A DNA stretch of 33,363 nt, taken from IMG/VR virus record IMGVR_UViG_3300020172_003019, positions 1 to 33,363 of that record; one strand, given 5' to 3'. Position 1 is the first letter of the stretch. Every line of letters starts with the position of its first letter. This stretch comes from a virus. Of this stretch, positions 1 to 6,784 are shown piece by piece. Made by a program: the position numbers and the translations under genes. The notes beneath the pieces were generated by a model that was not told where the DNA came from, made no database searches, and was given only the letters and a program-made list of their open reading frames with translations.

Positions 1-105
1 AGTTTGAAAGTATTGGAATTCTATAACAGTGAGACAATCTATGTATCCAATAGATCATTAAAGTCCATAAGAAAAAATAAAAAAGACCTTCTAAAATTAT
101 CATGA
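1..105 (+). CDS. 3' end of an upstream gene (partial)
   Basis: Frame 1 is open from the window edge to a TGA at 103-105, giving 34 codons that end in a Lys/Arg-rich tail (residues ...SLKSIRKNKKDLLKLS). The reading frame runs in the same direction as the next gene and stops just before a probable promoter region, as expected for the end of a gene whose body lies outside the window. The fragment is too short to assign a function. The alternative is that it is simply a chance open stretch in AT-rich DNA. Confidence 0.45.
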   Translation, partial: SLKVLEFYNSETIYVSNRSLKSIRKNKKDLLKLS

Positions 106-132
106 TAATATTTATACCCACGCAGTAATGCT

Positions 133-138
133 TAAATA
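133..138 (+). promoter_or_regulatory. T4-late-like promoter box (TAAATA)
   Basis: TTAAATATT lies 8 nt upstream of the ATG at 147, with no Shine-Dalgarno between. The same TAAATA box stands at the same close distance from other starts in this window (13035, 15352, 18756 and, on the minus strand, 20277). T4-type late promoters (TATAAATA) are read by a gp55-like sigma, with the transcript starting about 6 nt after the box. Assignment is by motif and position only. Confidence 0.4.
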
Positions 139-146
139 TTTGTCCT

Positions 147-1328
147 ATGGATCATCTCAAATATCCCAAACTTCTTTCAAAATATGGTTGCTGGATTGTC
201 AATGGCCGAGGGTTTCTTAGAAAATTCGAAGCCTTTAAATATGCCTCAACTTTGAAGACCGATGAAATTTTCTTTTACTATCATAATCATATCTGGGAAA
301 ATTTTGATAGATCTCTGTTAGGAAAAATTCCTTTACCAGATCTTTACAAACAACGAGCCCAACAACTGAGAGATCGATATTCGCATTTAGTTTTACACTT
401 CAGCGGAGGATCGGACAGTTACAATATACTACATACTTTTTTAAAACATAAAATAAAATTAGACGAAATAGTAGTTAAATGGCCTAAAATTTTATCCGAC
501 AAAAAATTTTATACACCTAATGTCAACGACACTTCTGCTAGAAATGCTCTAAGCGAATGGGACTATGCCATCGAGCCTGTTTTAAAAAGGATATCAAACT
601 CTAATCCAGAGATCAAGATTACCATAGTTGATTATGCAGAGAACCTCATGTCTAAAAAAATCATAGGAACTATGGATAAAAAATTAGATCACGATAATTA
701 TTTCTATTCTAATTATACTCCGGCAGTCTTTTTTATGTCTGCAAATATAGATAAATTCGACGCTAGATATAAACCAGAAAATACTGCTCACATTTTCGGA
801 ATAGAAAAACCAGTTCTATCAGAAAATTCCGATGGAATATATTTTCATTTTTTAGATCATGCTATGGATATGTTGATCGTAAATCCAGAGTTAGGAACTA
901 AAGAACCGTTTTATTGGACTGCAGATTTTCCTATCCTACCTATGGAACAGGCATATCAAACTGCTTTAAATATCGCCGTTGACAAAAAATTTAAAAATTG
1001 TCTTATCAATAAAGATGATCAAAATTCAGCATTGAGAGTAAATCGACTTTTAAAATTGCAGAATAAACTTTTCAAGGATATTCTGTATCGAGATTCTTGG
1101 AACCCCTCAACTTTCCAAGTAGGAAAACCAAATGTGGATCGCAGTGATTGGTATTATTGGATGTATGAAATGTCTGATTTCGCAGAGGCTAGAGATGCCT
1201 ATAGCTCAACAGTTAAAAGTATTCAAAGCGATATAGACACTTCTTTGCTTCTAGACAAAACAAATTACAATGCAGGACTAAGAAAATTAAAAACTAAAGG
1301 ATTTAAGATTCTAGATTTCGTTCAATAA
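147..1328 (+). CDS. PP-loop ATPase protein, asparagine synthase-like
   Basis: A 393-residue protein with a clear PP-loop (N-type ATP pyrophosphatase) signature, HFSGGSDSYN, at residues 84-93. This loop binds ATP in asparagine synthetase C-domains, QueC, TilS and relatives, which adenylate a substrate before amide or thio transfer. No N-terminal glutaminase domain (Cys2 with its motifs) is visible, so it is not a complete asparagine synthetase. An ammonia-using or partner-dependent enzyme, or a divergent modification enzyme, is more likely. The C-terminal 150 residues are Trp/Tyr/Lys rich and unassigned. The start has no Shine-Dalgarno but follows a TAAATA box. The enolase-superfamily gene follows after 10 bp, so the two are probably co-transcribed. 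Substrate unknown. Confidence 0.65.
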   Translation: MDHLKYPKLLSKYGCWIVNGRGFLRKFEAFKYASTLKTDEIFFYYHNHIWENFDRSLLGKIPLPDLYKQRAQQLRDRYSHLVLHFSGGSDSYNILHTFLKHKIKLDEIVVKWPKILSDKKFYTPNVNDTSARNALSEWDYAIEPVLKRISNSNPEIKITIVDYAENLMSKKIIGTMDKKLDHDNYFYSNYTPAVFFMSANIDKFDARYKPENTAHIFGIEKPVLSENSDGIYFHFLDHAMDMLIVNPELGTKEPFYWTADFPILPMEQAYQTALNIAVDKKFKNCLINKDDQNSALRVNRLLKLQNKLFKDILYRDSWNPSTFQVGKPNVDRSDWYYWMYEMSDFAEARDAYSSTVKSIQSDIDTSLLLDKTNYNAGLRKLKTKGFKILDFVQ

Positions 1329-1338
1329 ACTACATTAA

Positions 1339-2385
1339 ATGTCTTTAAAAATTACCAACCTCGAAACGATTGTTTTAAAAATTCCGCTAAAGAAGCCTAT
1401 GTTTCTTTCTGGTAGGTGCATAAGTCATGCTGAAAATATAATAGTCAAAATTGAATCAGATGGACTGGTTGGTTGGGGTGAATCTGCATCAGCTCCCAGA
1501 ATGACTGGCGATACAGTTTCTGGAATGGCTGAAATCATCAATCGTTGGTTTCGAAGCGTTATCATCAATCAAGAAATTTCAGATTATAAAAAAATCATCT
1601 CTAGCATAGATAAAATGTTCTATGGCAATACTGGTGCCAAATTTGCAGTGTATTCGGCTGTACTAGATTTATATTGTAGAGCTAATAATATTTCACTACA
1701 TCAACTATTAGGAAAAAAAATCAGAAATGATCTTAAAAGTTTAAGAATATTAGCTAACGACACTATAGACAGTGATCTTAAAGAAGCTGAAGATTGTTAC
1801 CTGTCCGGTACTAGATTTTTTAAAGTCAAAATAGGCAAACACGACATCAACGATGAGATTTTACTGATACATCGTCTAAGAGAAATAATACATGATTCTA
1901 ATCTATGCGTTGATTCAAACAGCGGCATTTCTACAGAATCTTTTCAAACATTTGTTCAAGAAACTTCTAGAGATAATATAATCTATATTGAAGACTGTAA
2001 TTCTCTCGATCTGGGTATAAGTGTATGTCTAGATCAGGACATTTTTTCCTGCAAAGATATTCGCGAAATGATGAGTCTGGGCACCGGTCAAGGAGTAAAT
2101 TTAAAACTGATAAAATTCAGTGATCCCTTCAAGGTAATCGAAGCTGCAAACTTGGCAAATGATCTAGGGTTAAATGTAAACCTATCAGGAAAGATCGCAG
2201 AGACTGGAATTGCTAGTTCAGTTCTTTTGAATTGTGCGGCCGTGGTTCCAAATCTGAATTGGGGTTTAAGTACTACTAATCAATATCTACTTCAAGACAT
2301 TATCAAAAAAACAGACTCATCAAACTTCGAGCCTGTAATTGTAGATGAATATCTAGTAAAACAATTTAGGTATATCGATGTATAG
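1339..2385 (+). CDS. Enolase-superfamily protein (muconate cycloisomerase / dipeptide epimerase-like)
   Basis: A 348-residue protein with the two-domain layout of the MLE/mandelate-racemase branch of the enolase superfamily. The N-terminal capping domain covers about residues 1-120 and carries the GWGESA turn (45-50). The barrel carries the FKVKIG KxK motif (K162/K164), metal ligand D192 (VDSNSG), E218 (YIEDC), an Asp in LDQD (232-234) where most relatives have DES, and the distal lysine in VNLKLIK (K256). These enzymes abstract an alpha proton from carboxylates, in epimerisation, cycloisomerisation or dehydration. The LDQD variant of the third metal site is unusual and could affect activity. 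It follows the PP-loop gene by 10 bp and ends overlapping, tail to tail, with the 2OG oxygenase gene. Specificity cannot be read. Such enzymes are rarely reported in phages. Confidence 0.75.
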   Translation: MSLKITNLETIVLKIPLKKPMFLSGRCISHAENIIVKIESDGLVGWGESASAPRMTGDTVSGMAEIINRWFRSVIINQEISDYKKIISSIDKMFYGNTGAKFAVYSAVLDLYCRANNISLHQLLGKKIRNDLKSLRILANDTIDSDLKEAEDCYLSGTRFFKVKIGKHDINDEILLIHRLREIIHDSNLCVDSNSGISTESFQTFVQETSRDNIIYIEDCNSLDLGISVCLDQDIFSCKDIREMMSLGTGQGVNLKLIKFSDPFKVIEAANLANDLGLNVNLSGKIAETGIASSVLLNCAAVVPNLNWGLSTTNQYLLQDIIKKTDSSNFEPVIVDEYLVKQFRYIDV

Positions 2386-3139
2386 TATCTGCGGTGCAGT
2401 CTTTTAGAATTTTATCAGTCTCGTCTGTACGAACTGCTGTTATAATCATTACCACTCTAGGCTTATAACTCATATTTGCAGTACAGTGAGGAATATTTAA
2501 CGTGTCAAAAATATGTACATCACCGGCACGCCACTGTGTTAGAACAGAATTACCATAAACCATTATCTGTCCCGGTTCATAATCTTCTAAAAATATTACC
2601 ATTCTAGACATTTTATGCGGGGCTAACGGATTCCTGTGCCAAAGTTTATCCACATGCCAAGTAAACAGCTGACCTGGCATTTGTACATGGACTCTGGTTC
2701 TTAGTCTTTTAAATTTCCAATATTCACCCATTTTTTGAAGGGCAGGAATATTACACATGTCTGGCTCGGGAACCATTTGAACAAAATCATTTTTTACTCC
2801 GCTTTGTTCTAGATCGTAATCTTCTTGATCCTGGAGGGGACTCACTCCTCCCGGAAAGCCTGGATGCGCTCCTTTTTTTGATAGTTCGGTCCAACCTACT
2901 TCTTTAGATTTTTCAATCAGCCAAGGAATGATTTTTGGTATCTCTGGATCTAATTCAAATCTTCCTAACTGATGATACCAATCTCCTTCTTCTTCTTTTT
3001 TCCATTTATCAAAATGATAACTGCTGAAATTTTCTTTGATATATTCTAAATTGCTTTGATATTTTTCAGCTCCCTGATATTGAAAATCAGCAGGTAGAGA
3101 ATGATACTTAGCTCTTGATTCGTAAATTTTTGGATCCAT
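2366..3139 (-). CDS. 2OG-Fe(II) oxygenase
   Basis: A 257-residue protein with the double-stranded beta-helix signature of 2-oxoglutarate/Fe(II) dioxygenases. The iron facial triad is H162-V-D164 (FTWHVD) and H218 (NIPHC). R228 (YKPRVV), ten residues after the distal His, would bind the 2OG carboxylate. The layout resembles aspartyl/asparaginyl-hydroxylase-like and phytanoyl-type enzymes that act on proteins or small molecules. The substrate is unknown. Its ATG overlaps the stop of the 62-aa gene (TAATG), so it is translationally coupled as the last gene of the minus-strand porin-TctC operon. Its 3' end overlaps the + strand enolase-superfamily gene by 20 bp. Confidence 0.8.
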   Translation of the reverse strand: MDPKIYESRAKYHSLPADFQYQGAEKYQSNLEYIKENFSSYHFDKWKKEEEGDWYHQLGRFELDPEIPKIIPWLIEKSKEVGWTELSKKGAHPGFPGGVSPLQDQEDYDLEQSGVKNDFVQMVPEPDMCNIPALQKMGEYWKFKRLRTRVHVQMPGQLFTWHVDKLWHRNPLAPHKMSRMVIFLEDYEPGQIMVYGNSVLTQWRAGDVHIFDTLNIPHCTANMSYKPRVVMIITAVRTDETDKILKDCTADTIHRYT

Positions 3140-3327
3140 TATTTTTCCTCTGTTTCATAGGCTATAACAATGAGCCAATCCACAAAGTCTGTGTCGTCCT
3201 CATCTAATACACCATTTTTTCCATCGTAGCAGTATAGGACTTTACATCTAGGACGCTTGGCATCCAAGGGAGGTAAAACTCCCTCTTTCCACGGTCTGGT
3301 TTTCATTCCTGGGATTTCAGTCTTCAT
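3139..3327 (-). CDS. 62-aa conserved-type small protein of the porin operon
   Basis: A 62-residue soluble protein with no signal peptide or membrane segment. It has a basic, proline-containing N-terminal half (PWKEGVLPPLDAKRPRCKV) and an acidic centre (LDEDDTDFVDWL). It begins 3 bp after the TctC stop and ends overlapping the start of the 2OG oxygenase, so it sits in a translationally coupled minus-strand operon. The tight coupling supports it as a real gene. It may assist the oxygenase, but no family was recognised. Confidence 0.65.
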   Translation of the reverse strand: MKTEIPGMKTRPWKEGVLPPLDAKRPRCKVLYCYDGKNGVLDEDDTDFVDWLIVIAYETEEK

Positions 3328-3330
3328 GTA

Positions 3331-4263
3331 TTATTTAATGTCTACATTAAACTTTTTAATCATCGTACCTTGATGTTTAATCACAGAAACGATTTGATCT
3401 GCATTTTTAACATCCTTACCAAAATATGCTTTCTTGAATACTTCTTCAGTTTCTTTATCGTTCAACCATTCTTCCAATAGTTGATACCATATTCTCGAGA
3501 TTTTTTTATCCGTGTCTGGGGGTAAACCTATAAAAAATATTTCATCATGCGTCCACGATGGAATTCTAGATTTCAAATCGATCACATCAGTTGGCAATCC
3601 AGATTTGCCCGATGTCGGCATGAAACCAAAAACTACTTTAACTTTGCCCGATTCTAACCACGGCATGGCTGTGGCCAAAGGTACTAATGCCAAAGGCAAG
3701 TGTCGTCCTGCAACATCTCTGCTAGAATCTGTAGAAGTTTTGTAAGGAATCAGTAAAGGTTTAAACGTTCCGGTCCTAGAAGAAAGTTGGTGAAGATTCA
3801 AAACAGTAGCTACTGAATGCCAACCTATCTTTATATCTGGATCTGAATTCTGTAATGCGCTGATAAAATTTTCATATTTTTCATACTTACTGTCAGAAAA
3901 AGTTATCATTACTTGACCAGTACCGCCAGTAGATATTATTGGATCAATCACCTTCTTACCTAATCTCTGTTCAGCCAATAACGAGTTACTAGTCGAATTT
4001 ATCATCAACACAGAGCCATCTTTATTTGATGATATCAGTTCATTGGCAGCTAATGTGCTGTTGCCTCCGGGTTTAAAAATAGGATTTAAATTTATTCCTT
4101 TTTTCGAAAGCCACTGTGTCAGATGTCTTATCTGTACATCTGAAATTCCGCCAGGTCCGTACGGAACTATAATACTAACATCTTTTGGCAATTTGTTGGC
4201 AGTGTCTGCCTTTGTAGAAAAAGCAGACACTCCTAAAAATAAAATCAACAGCAGTTTTAACAT
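3331..4263 (-). CDS. Tripartite tricarboxylate transporter receptor (TctC/Bug family)
   Basis: A 310-residue periplasmic solute-binding protein of the TctC/Bug family. Residues 1 to about 19 form a signal peptide (KLLLILFLGVSAFS core, cleavage probably near A19). The mature protein opens with SIIVPYGPGGISDVQIR, the family signature around the ligand carboxylate-binding loop. Length is close to the family norm (about 320). Bug receptors bind dicarboxylates, tricarboxylates, amino acids or related acids and hand them to TctA/TctB permeases, and they are greatly expanded in Burkholderiales. No TctA/TctB gene is present, so it would have to work with host permeases or act as a sensor or scavenger. 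It lies 8 bp downstream of the porin gene on the same strand. A host-derived auxiliary gene is the best explanation. Confidence 0.85.
   Translation of the reverse strand: MLKLLLILFLGVSAFSTKADTANKLPKDVSIIVPYGPGGISDVQIRHLTQWLSKKGINLNPIFKPGGNSTLAANELISSNKDGSVLMINSTSNSLLAEQRLGKKVIDPIISTGGTGQVMITFSDSKYEKYENFISALQNSDPDIKIGWHSVATVLNLHQLSSRTGTFKPLLIPYKTSTDSSRDVAGRHLPLALVPLATAMPWLESGKVKVVFGFMPTSGKSGLPTDVIDLKSRIPSWTHDEIFFIGLPPDTDKKISRIWYQLLEEWLNDKETEEVFKKAYFGKDVKNADQIVSVIKHQGTMIKKFNVDIK
4201..4231. repeat. 9-bp inverted repeat inside the TctC signal-peptide coding region
   Basis: AGTGTCTGC at 4201-4209 is exactly complementary to GCAGACACT at 4223-4231, with a 13-nt spacer. In the minus-strand mRNA this folds into a 9-bp hairpin about 30 nt after the tctC start codon. 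It could slow ribosomes or limit degradation between the porin and tctC. It may also be chance. Confidence 0.4.
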
Positions 4264-4271
4264 AACATCAA

Positions 4272-5291
4272 TTAGAATGTATGGCTAATTCCTAGTCCTA
4301 ATGAACTGGTATTCAAGCCAGCAGTTGCCGGAGCAGAAGTAGCGTTGAACATAGCCATTGATGAATTGGTCTGATTATAGACTTTGGTATAGGCACCATA
4401 CAATGTAGTGCGTTTACTTAAATTTTTAGTAACTGCTAATGTAACACCGTTGCCTTTGTTGTCAGTAGTGCTGGAACCATTTGAGCTGTGCGCATATACG
4501 ACATGTGCAGCATACTGTTGCTGCAACGGTACCCTTACTGAGGTTACCCATGTCGAACTAGTCACATCAGTAGTGGTCGAATTATCACCCCTTGCATATG
4601 CGGTACCAACTGACAAAATAGAAAAATCATAGGCTAATCCTGCAGTTGTGGTCTCACGTGCTGCCACACCTACACCTTGATTTTTCTGATGGCCTACTCC
4701 TGCCTTTAGTTTGCCTACTTCATATCTTAGAGCCACTCCATTTTGATCCGCTTCGGCATCCGTGGTTGCTCCTACATTATTAGTAGCATGACCTACTATA
4801 AGTTGAAATCCTCGATAAACTGGACTGTCATATCTGACCACGTTTTTTTGATCAGTGCCCAATTCAACACTGGTACCGTTAGTTGGATGCATACCAAAGT
4901 TTCCAGATTGTGATACAAATAGATCCATCTCTCCTACCAAAGCCACATCAGTTCGTCCCATTCTAATAGATCCCACGGGAGATTTGATACCAACGTATGC
5001 GTCTCTATTAAAAATTTCATTGGTAGTTACTGTAGTAGATCCCATAGAACCTGTAGCAGGATTTAATTGACCTTCCACTTGAAAAAAGGCACTTAGTCCG
5101 CCTCCGAGGTCTTCTGTTCCTCGAAATCCCAAACGACTCGTGCTGTATTGACTGTCGGCTGCTCTAGTAAAACTAGTAGTTCCGTTATTATAAGATTGGA
5201 TACTGGTATCGATAACACCGTATACTGAAACCTGAGAGTAGGCCGTAGAAATTCCAAAAAGACATAGTAATGGTAAAAGTTTTAGTTTCAT
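4272..5291 (-). CDS. Outer-membrane porin, Burkholderiales type
   Basis: A 339-residue general porin. Residues 1 to about 19 are a signal peptide (LLPLLCLFGISTAYS) followed by QVSVYGVIDTSIQSY, the classic start of beta-proteobacterial 16-strand porins. RLGFRGTEDLGGGLSAFFQVEGQ (about 53-75) and the RDAYVGIKSPVGSIRMGR segment are family hallmarks. The chain ends in GLGISHTF, with the terminal Phe recognised by the BAM machinery. The protein looks complete and uninterrupted. A Shine-Dalgarno (AAGGAAA) precedes the ATG. A possible -10 (TATAGT, complement of 5320-5325) lies upstream, but its -35 is weak. It heads a minus-strand operon and would change outer-membrane permeability or receptor display during infection. 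The family call is firm; the role is inferred. Confidence 0.92.
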   Translation of the reverse strand: MKLKLLPLLCLFGISTAYSQVSVYGVIDTSIQSYNNGTTSFTRAADSQYSTSRLGFRGTEDLGGGLSAFFQVEGQLNPATGSMGSTTVTTNEIFNRDAYVGIKSPVGSIRMGRTDVALVGEMDLFVSQSGNFGMHPTNGTSVELGTDQKNVVRYDSPVYRGFQLIVGHATNNVGATTDAEADQNGVALRYEVGKLKAGVGHQKNQGVGVAARETTTAGLAYDFSILSVGTAYARGDNSTTTDVTSSTWVTSVRVPLQQQYAAHVVYAHSSNGSSTTDNKGNGVTLAVTKNLSKRTTLYGAYTKVYNQTNSSMAMFNATSAPATAGLNTSSLGLGISHTF

Positions 5292-5364
5292 TTGATTTCC
5301 TTAAAAATAAAATATCTATACTATATATCTAGCTAGAATTTTCCTAAAAAATTTTTTAAAATTA

Positions 5365-5393
5365 TTGCATTATGTATTTTTTTAGTATATAAT
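5365..5393 (+). promoter_or_regulatory. Sigma70-type promoter for the tRNA-like gene
   Basis: TTGCAT (5365-5370) and TATAAT (5388-5393) are separated by exactly 17 bp in AT-rich DNA. The expected start, 6-7 nt after the -10, falls on 5399-5400, the first base of the tRNA-like gene. The same TTGCAT-17-TATAAT arrangement recurs at 14513-14541. Confidence 0.75.
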
Positions 5394-5398
5394 AAGTT

Positions 5399-5509
5399 GT
5401 GGCCGTGAGCAAATTGGCAAAGCTCCCGCCGAGCCCATAGTTCGGAAAGGGGACGGGGCGCTGACATAGTTCGTAGCCTTTGTAGGTTCGAAACCTACCG
5501 GCCACACCA
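5399..5509 (+). tRNA. Aberrant tRNA-like gene with encoded CCA and oversized variable region
   Basis: A perfect 7-bp acceptor stem (GTGGCCG 5399-5405 with CGGCCAC 5499-5505) is followed by A and an encoded CCA (5507-5509). The T arm is canonical: GTAGG, loop TTCGAAA, CCTAC (5482-5498). The D arm has a short stem and the GG of the D loop, in the style of tRNA-Leu/Ser. A 5-bp stem (CCGAG 5429-5433 with TTCGG 5441-5445) closes a 7-nt loop CCCATAG, which would give anticodon CAT but with C instead of U at position 33. AAAGG (5446-5450) pairs with CCTTT (5477-5481) to form a variable arm with a 26-nt loop. Total length is 111 nt, and the D-to-anticodon linker is longer than normal. A 9-nt direct repeat (CATAGTTCG at 5436 and 5465) lies inside. 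Isotype is unclear. It could be a functional odd tRNA, an intron-bearing tRNA or a decayed one. Confidence 0.6.
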
Positions 5510-5552
5510 TTTACTACGCTAAGTATTAGACACATTTTATAAGGAAAACAAA

Positions 5553-5747
5553 ATGTCAAACACAGTAGAACAACTAAAAACTCAATTTGAAACATTTCTA
5601 GCAGAAGATGCTAAATTCACAGGTGGTAATTCAGCCGCAGGTACTCGTGCTCGTAAAGCTCTGCAAGAAGCTGCCAAACTGATCAAAGCACGCCGCAACG
5701 AAATCACAGCAGAAAAGAACGCCCGCAAAGAAGCCAAGGCCAAGTAA
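5553..5747 (+). CDS. Histone H1-like (Hc1-type) DNA-binding protein
   Basis: A 64-residue, Lys/Arg/Ala-rich helical protein. The segment GGNSAAGTRARKALQEAAKLIKARRNEI (about 24-51) matches the Hc1/histone-H1-like family pattern of a GN-AAGTR-RK-L motif followed by a basic helix. Such proteins coat and compact DNA. A phage copy could organise phage DNA or interfere with the host nucleoid. A Shine-Dalgarno (AAGGAAA) precedes the ATG. It lies 43 bp after the tRNA-like gene and is probably read from the same strong promoter. It stops 1 bp before the methyltransferase gene. Confidence 0.75.
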   Translation: MSNTVEQLKTQFETFLAEDAKFTGGNSAAGTRARKALQEAAKLIKARRNEITAEKNARKEAKAK

Positions 5748-5748
5748 T

Positions 5749-6309
5749 ATGAACTTCGATGCTTTTTCCAGCGGTCAAGTTCTCAGCAAGGTATGGTTAG
5801 CTGAGTCGCTGGAAAAAGTCGTAGAACTCAATCTGCTGGCTCAACCTAGGCAGATACTTTGCCTAGGTGGTTGGTATGGTCTAACAAACTTCATACTGCG
5901 AATTCGTAATCGAATTAAAATCAAAAATTTTCGTAGCCTAGATATTGATCCCGAAGTTGAAAAAATCGCTGATAAGATCAATAACTCTTGGGAATGGCAG
6001 GACTGGCAGTTCAAGAGTATAACTGGCGATGCCAACGACTTTCATTACACTATCGATGATTTTGACACTGTGATCAATACCAGTGTAGAACACATCGAGT
6101 CTCGAAAATGGTTTGAAAACATACCCAAAGACTGCTTGGTAGTATTGCAGAGCAACGATATGCCTCACGAAGATCACACAGAATGCCATAGCAATTTAGA
6201 CGAGTTTGTTAAAGAATTTAATCTATCTGAAACTTTCTTTACCGGAGAAAAGCTGTTTACCTATCCTGACTGGAGTTTCCGAAGATTTATGATCATAGGA
6301 ATCAAATAA
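5749..6309 (+). CDS. SAM-dependent methyltransferase (class I)
   Basis: A 186-residue Rossmann-fold methyltransferase. Motif I is QILCLGGWYG (35-44), with the acidic ribose-binding residues following in SLDIDPEVEKIADKIN (63-78). D94 in TGDAND fits motif III, and VINTSVEHIES (108-118) fits motif IV. The substrate (nucleic acid, protein or small molecule) cannot be told, because no target-recognition domain is present. It starts 1 bp after the H1-like gene stop and is followed after 1 bp by the next gene, so the three are co-translated. Confidence 0.75.
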   Translation: MNFDAFSSGQVLSKVWLAESLEKVVELNLLAQPRQILCLGGWYGLTNFILRIRNRIKIKNFRSLDIDPEVEKIADKINNSWEWQDWQFKSITGDANDFHYTIDDFDTVINTSVEHIESRKWFENIPKDCLVVLQSNDMPHEDHTECHSNLDEFVKEFNLSETFFTGEKLFTYPDWSFRRFMIIGIK

Positions 6310-6310
6310 A

Positions 6311-6781
6311 ATGGATGAAGAAAATATAGAAGACGGTAGCGGCACTGTTACTATCAATGTCAGCGATTGGTCTACGACGCAACCTTCGTATAGTGTGTCA
6401 AGTTTAAATAATTCTCTCGGTGGTATCTCTACGATATCATTGCCATCTGTAACTTACGGCTACCATCCTGGATCCACTGTGGGAGGTTATACGACCAGTT
6501 CAGGAACATCTTCGATATATTCGACCTACATTGCCAATGATTCCACAGTCAGTATTACCACTGAAGGGATTGATATGAAGCCTGGTAGTGATATCAAGAT
6601 AGGCGGCAAGAGTTTGAGCGAATCCATAGAGAAGATCGAGGAGCGGTTAGGTATACTTAAACCAAATCCAGAACTAGAAGAACGTTGGGATAAGTTAAAA
6701 GAACTGCGTAATCAATACATGGAACTAGAACGAGATCTTTTAGAAAAAGAAAAGATCATGAAGATTTTAAAAGAAACATAA
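6311..6781 (+). CDS. Phage protein with Ser/Thr/Gly-rich N-terminus and C-terminal coiled coil
   Basis: A 156-residue protein. Residues 1-95 are low-complexity and rich in Ser, Thr, Gly and Tyr. A short basic motif (GIDMKPGSDIKIGGKSL, about 86-102) leads into a heptad-patterned helix (about 105-155: ESIEKIEERLGIL, then ELEERWDKLKELRNQYMELERDL). This architecture resembles small structural or accessory proteins found near tail modules of T4-like aquatic phages. That likeness is from memory of the architecture, not a search. It sits 1 bp after the methyltransferase gene. Confidence 0.6.
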   Translation: MDEENIEDGSGTVTINVSDWSTTQPSYSVSSLNNSLGGISTISLPSVTYGYHPGSTVGGYTTSSGTSSIYSTYIANDSTVSITTEGIDMKPGSDIKIGGKSLSESIEKIEERLGILKPNPELEERWDKLKELRNQYMELERDLLEKEKIMKILKET

Positions 6782-6784
6782 CCA

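Noticed and set aside
109-116. Minus-strand TATAAATA box near the left edge
   Set aside because: It would read into the antisense of the upstream gene and no minus-strand gene is seen there. Kept only as a possible chance match.
5362-5595. 77-aa minus-strand frame across the tRNA-like gene
   Set aside because: It runs through the tRNA structure and promoter, with no start signals.
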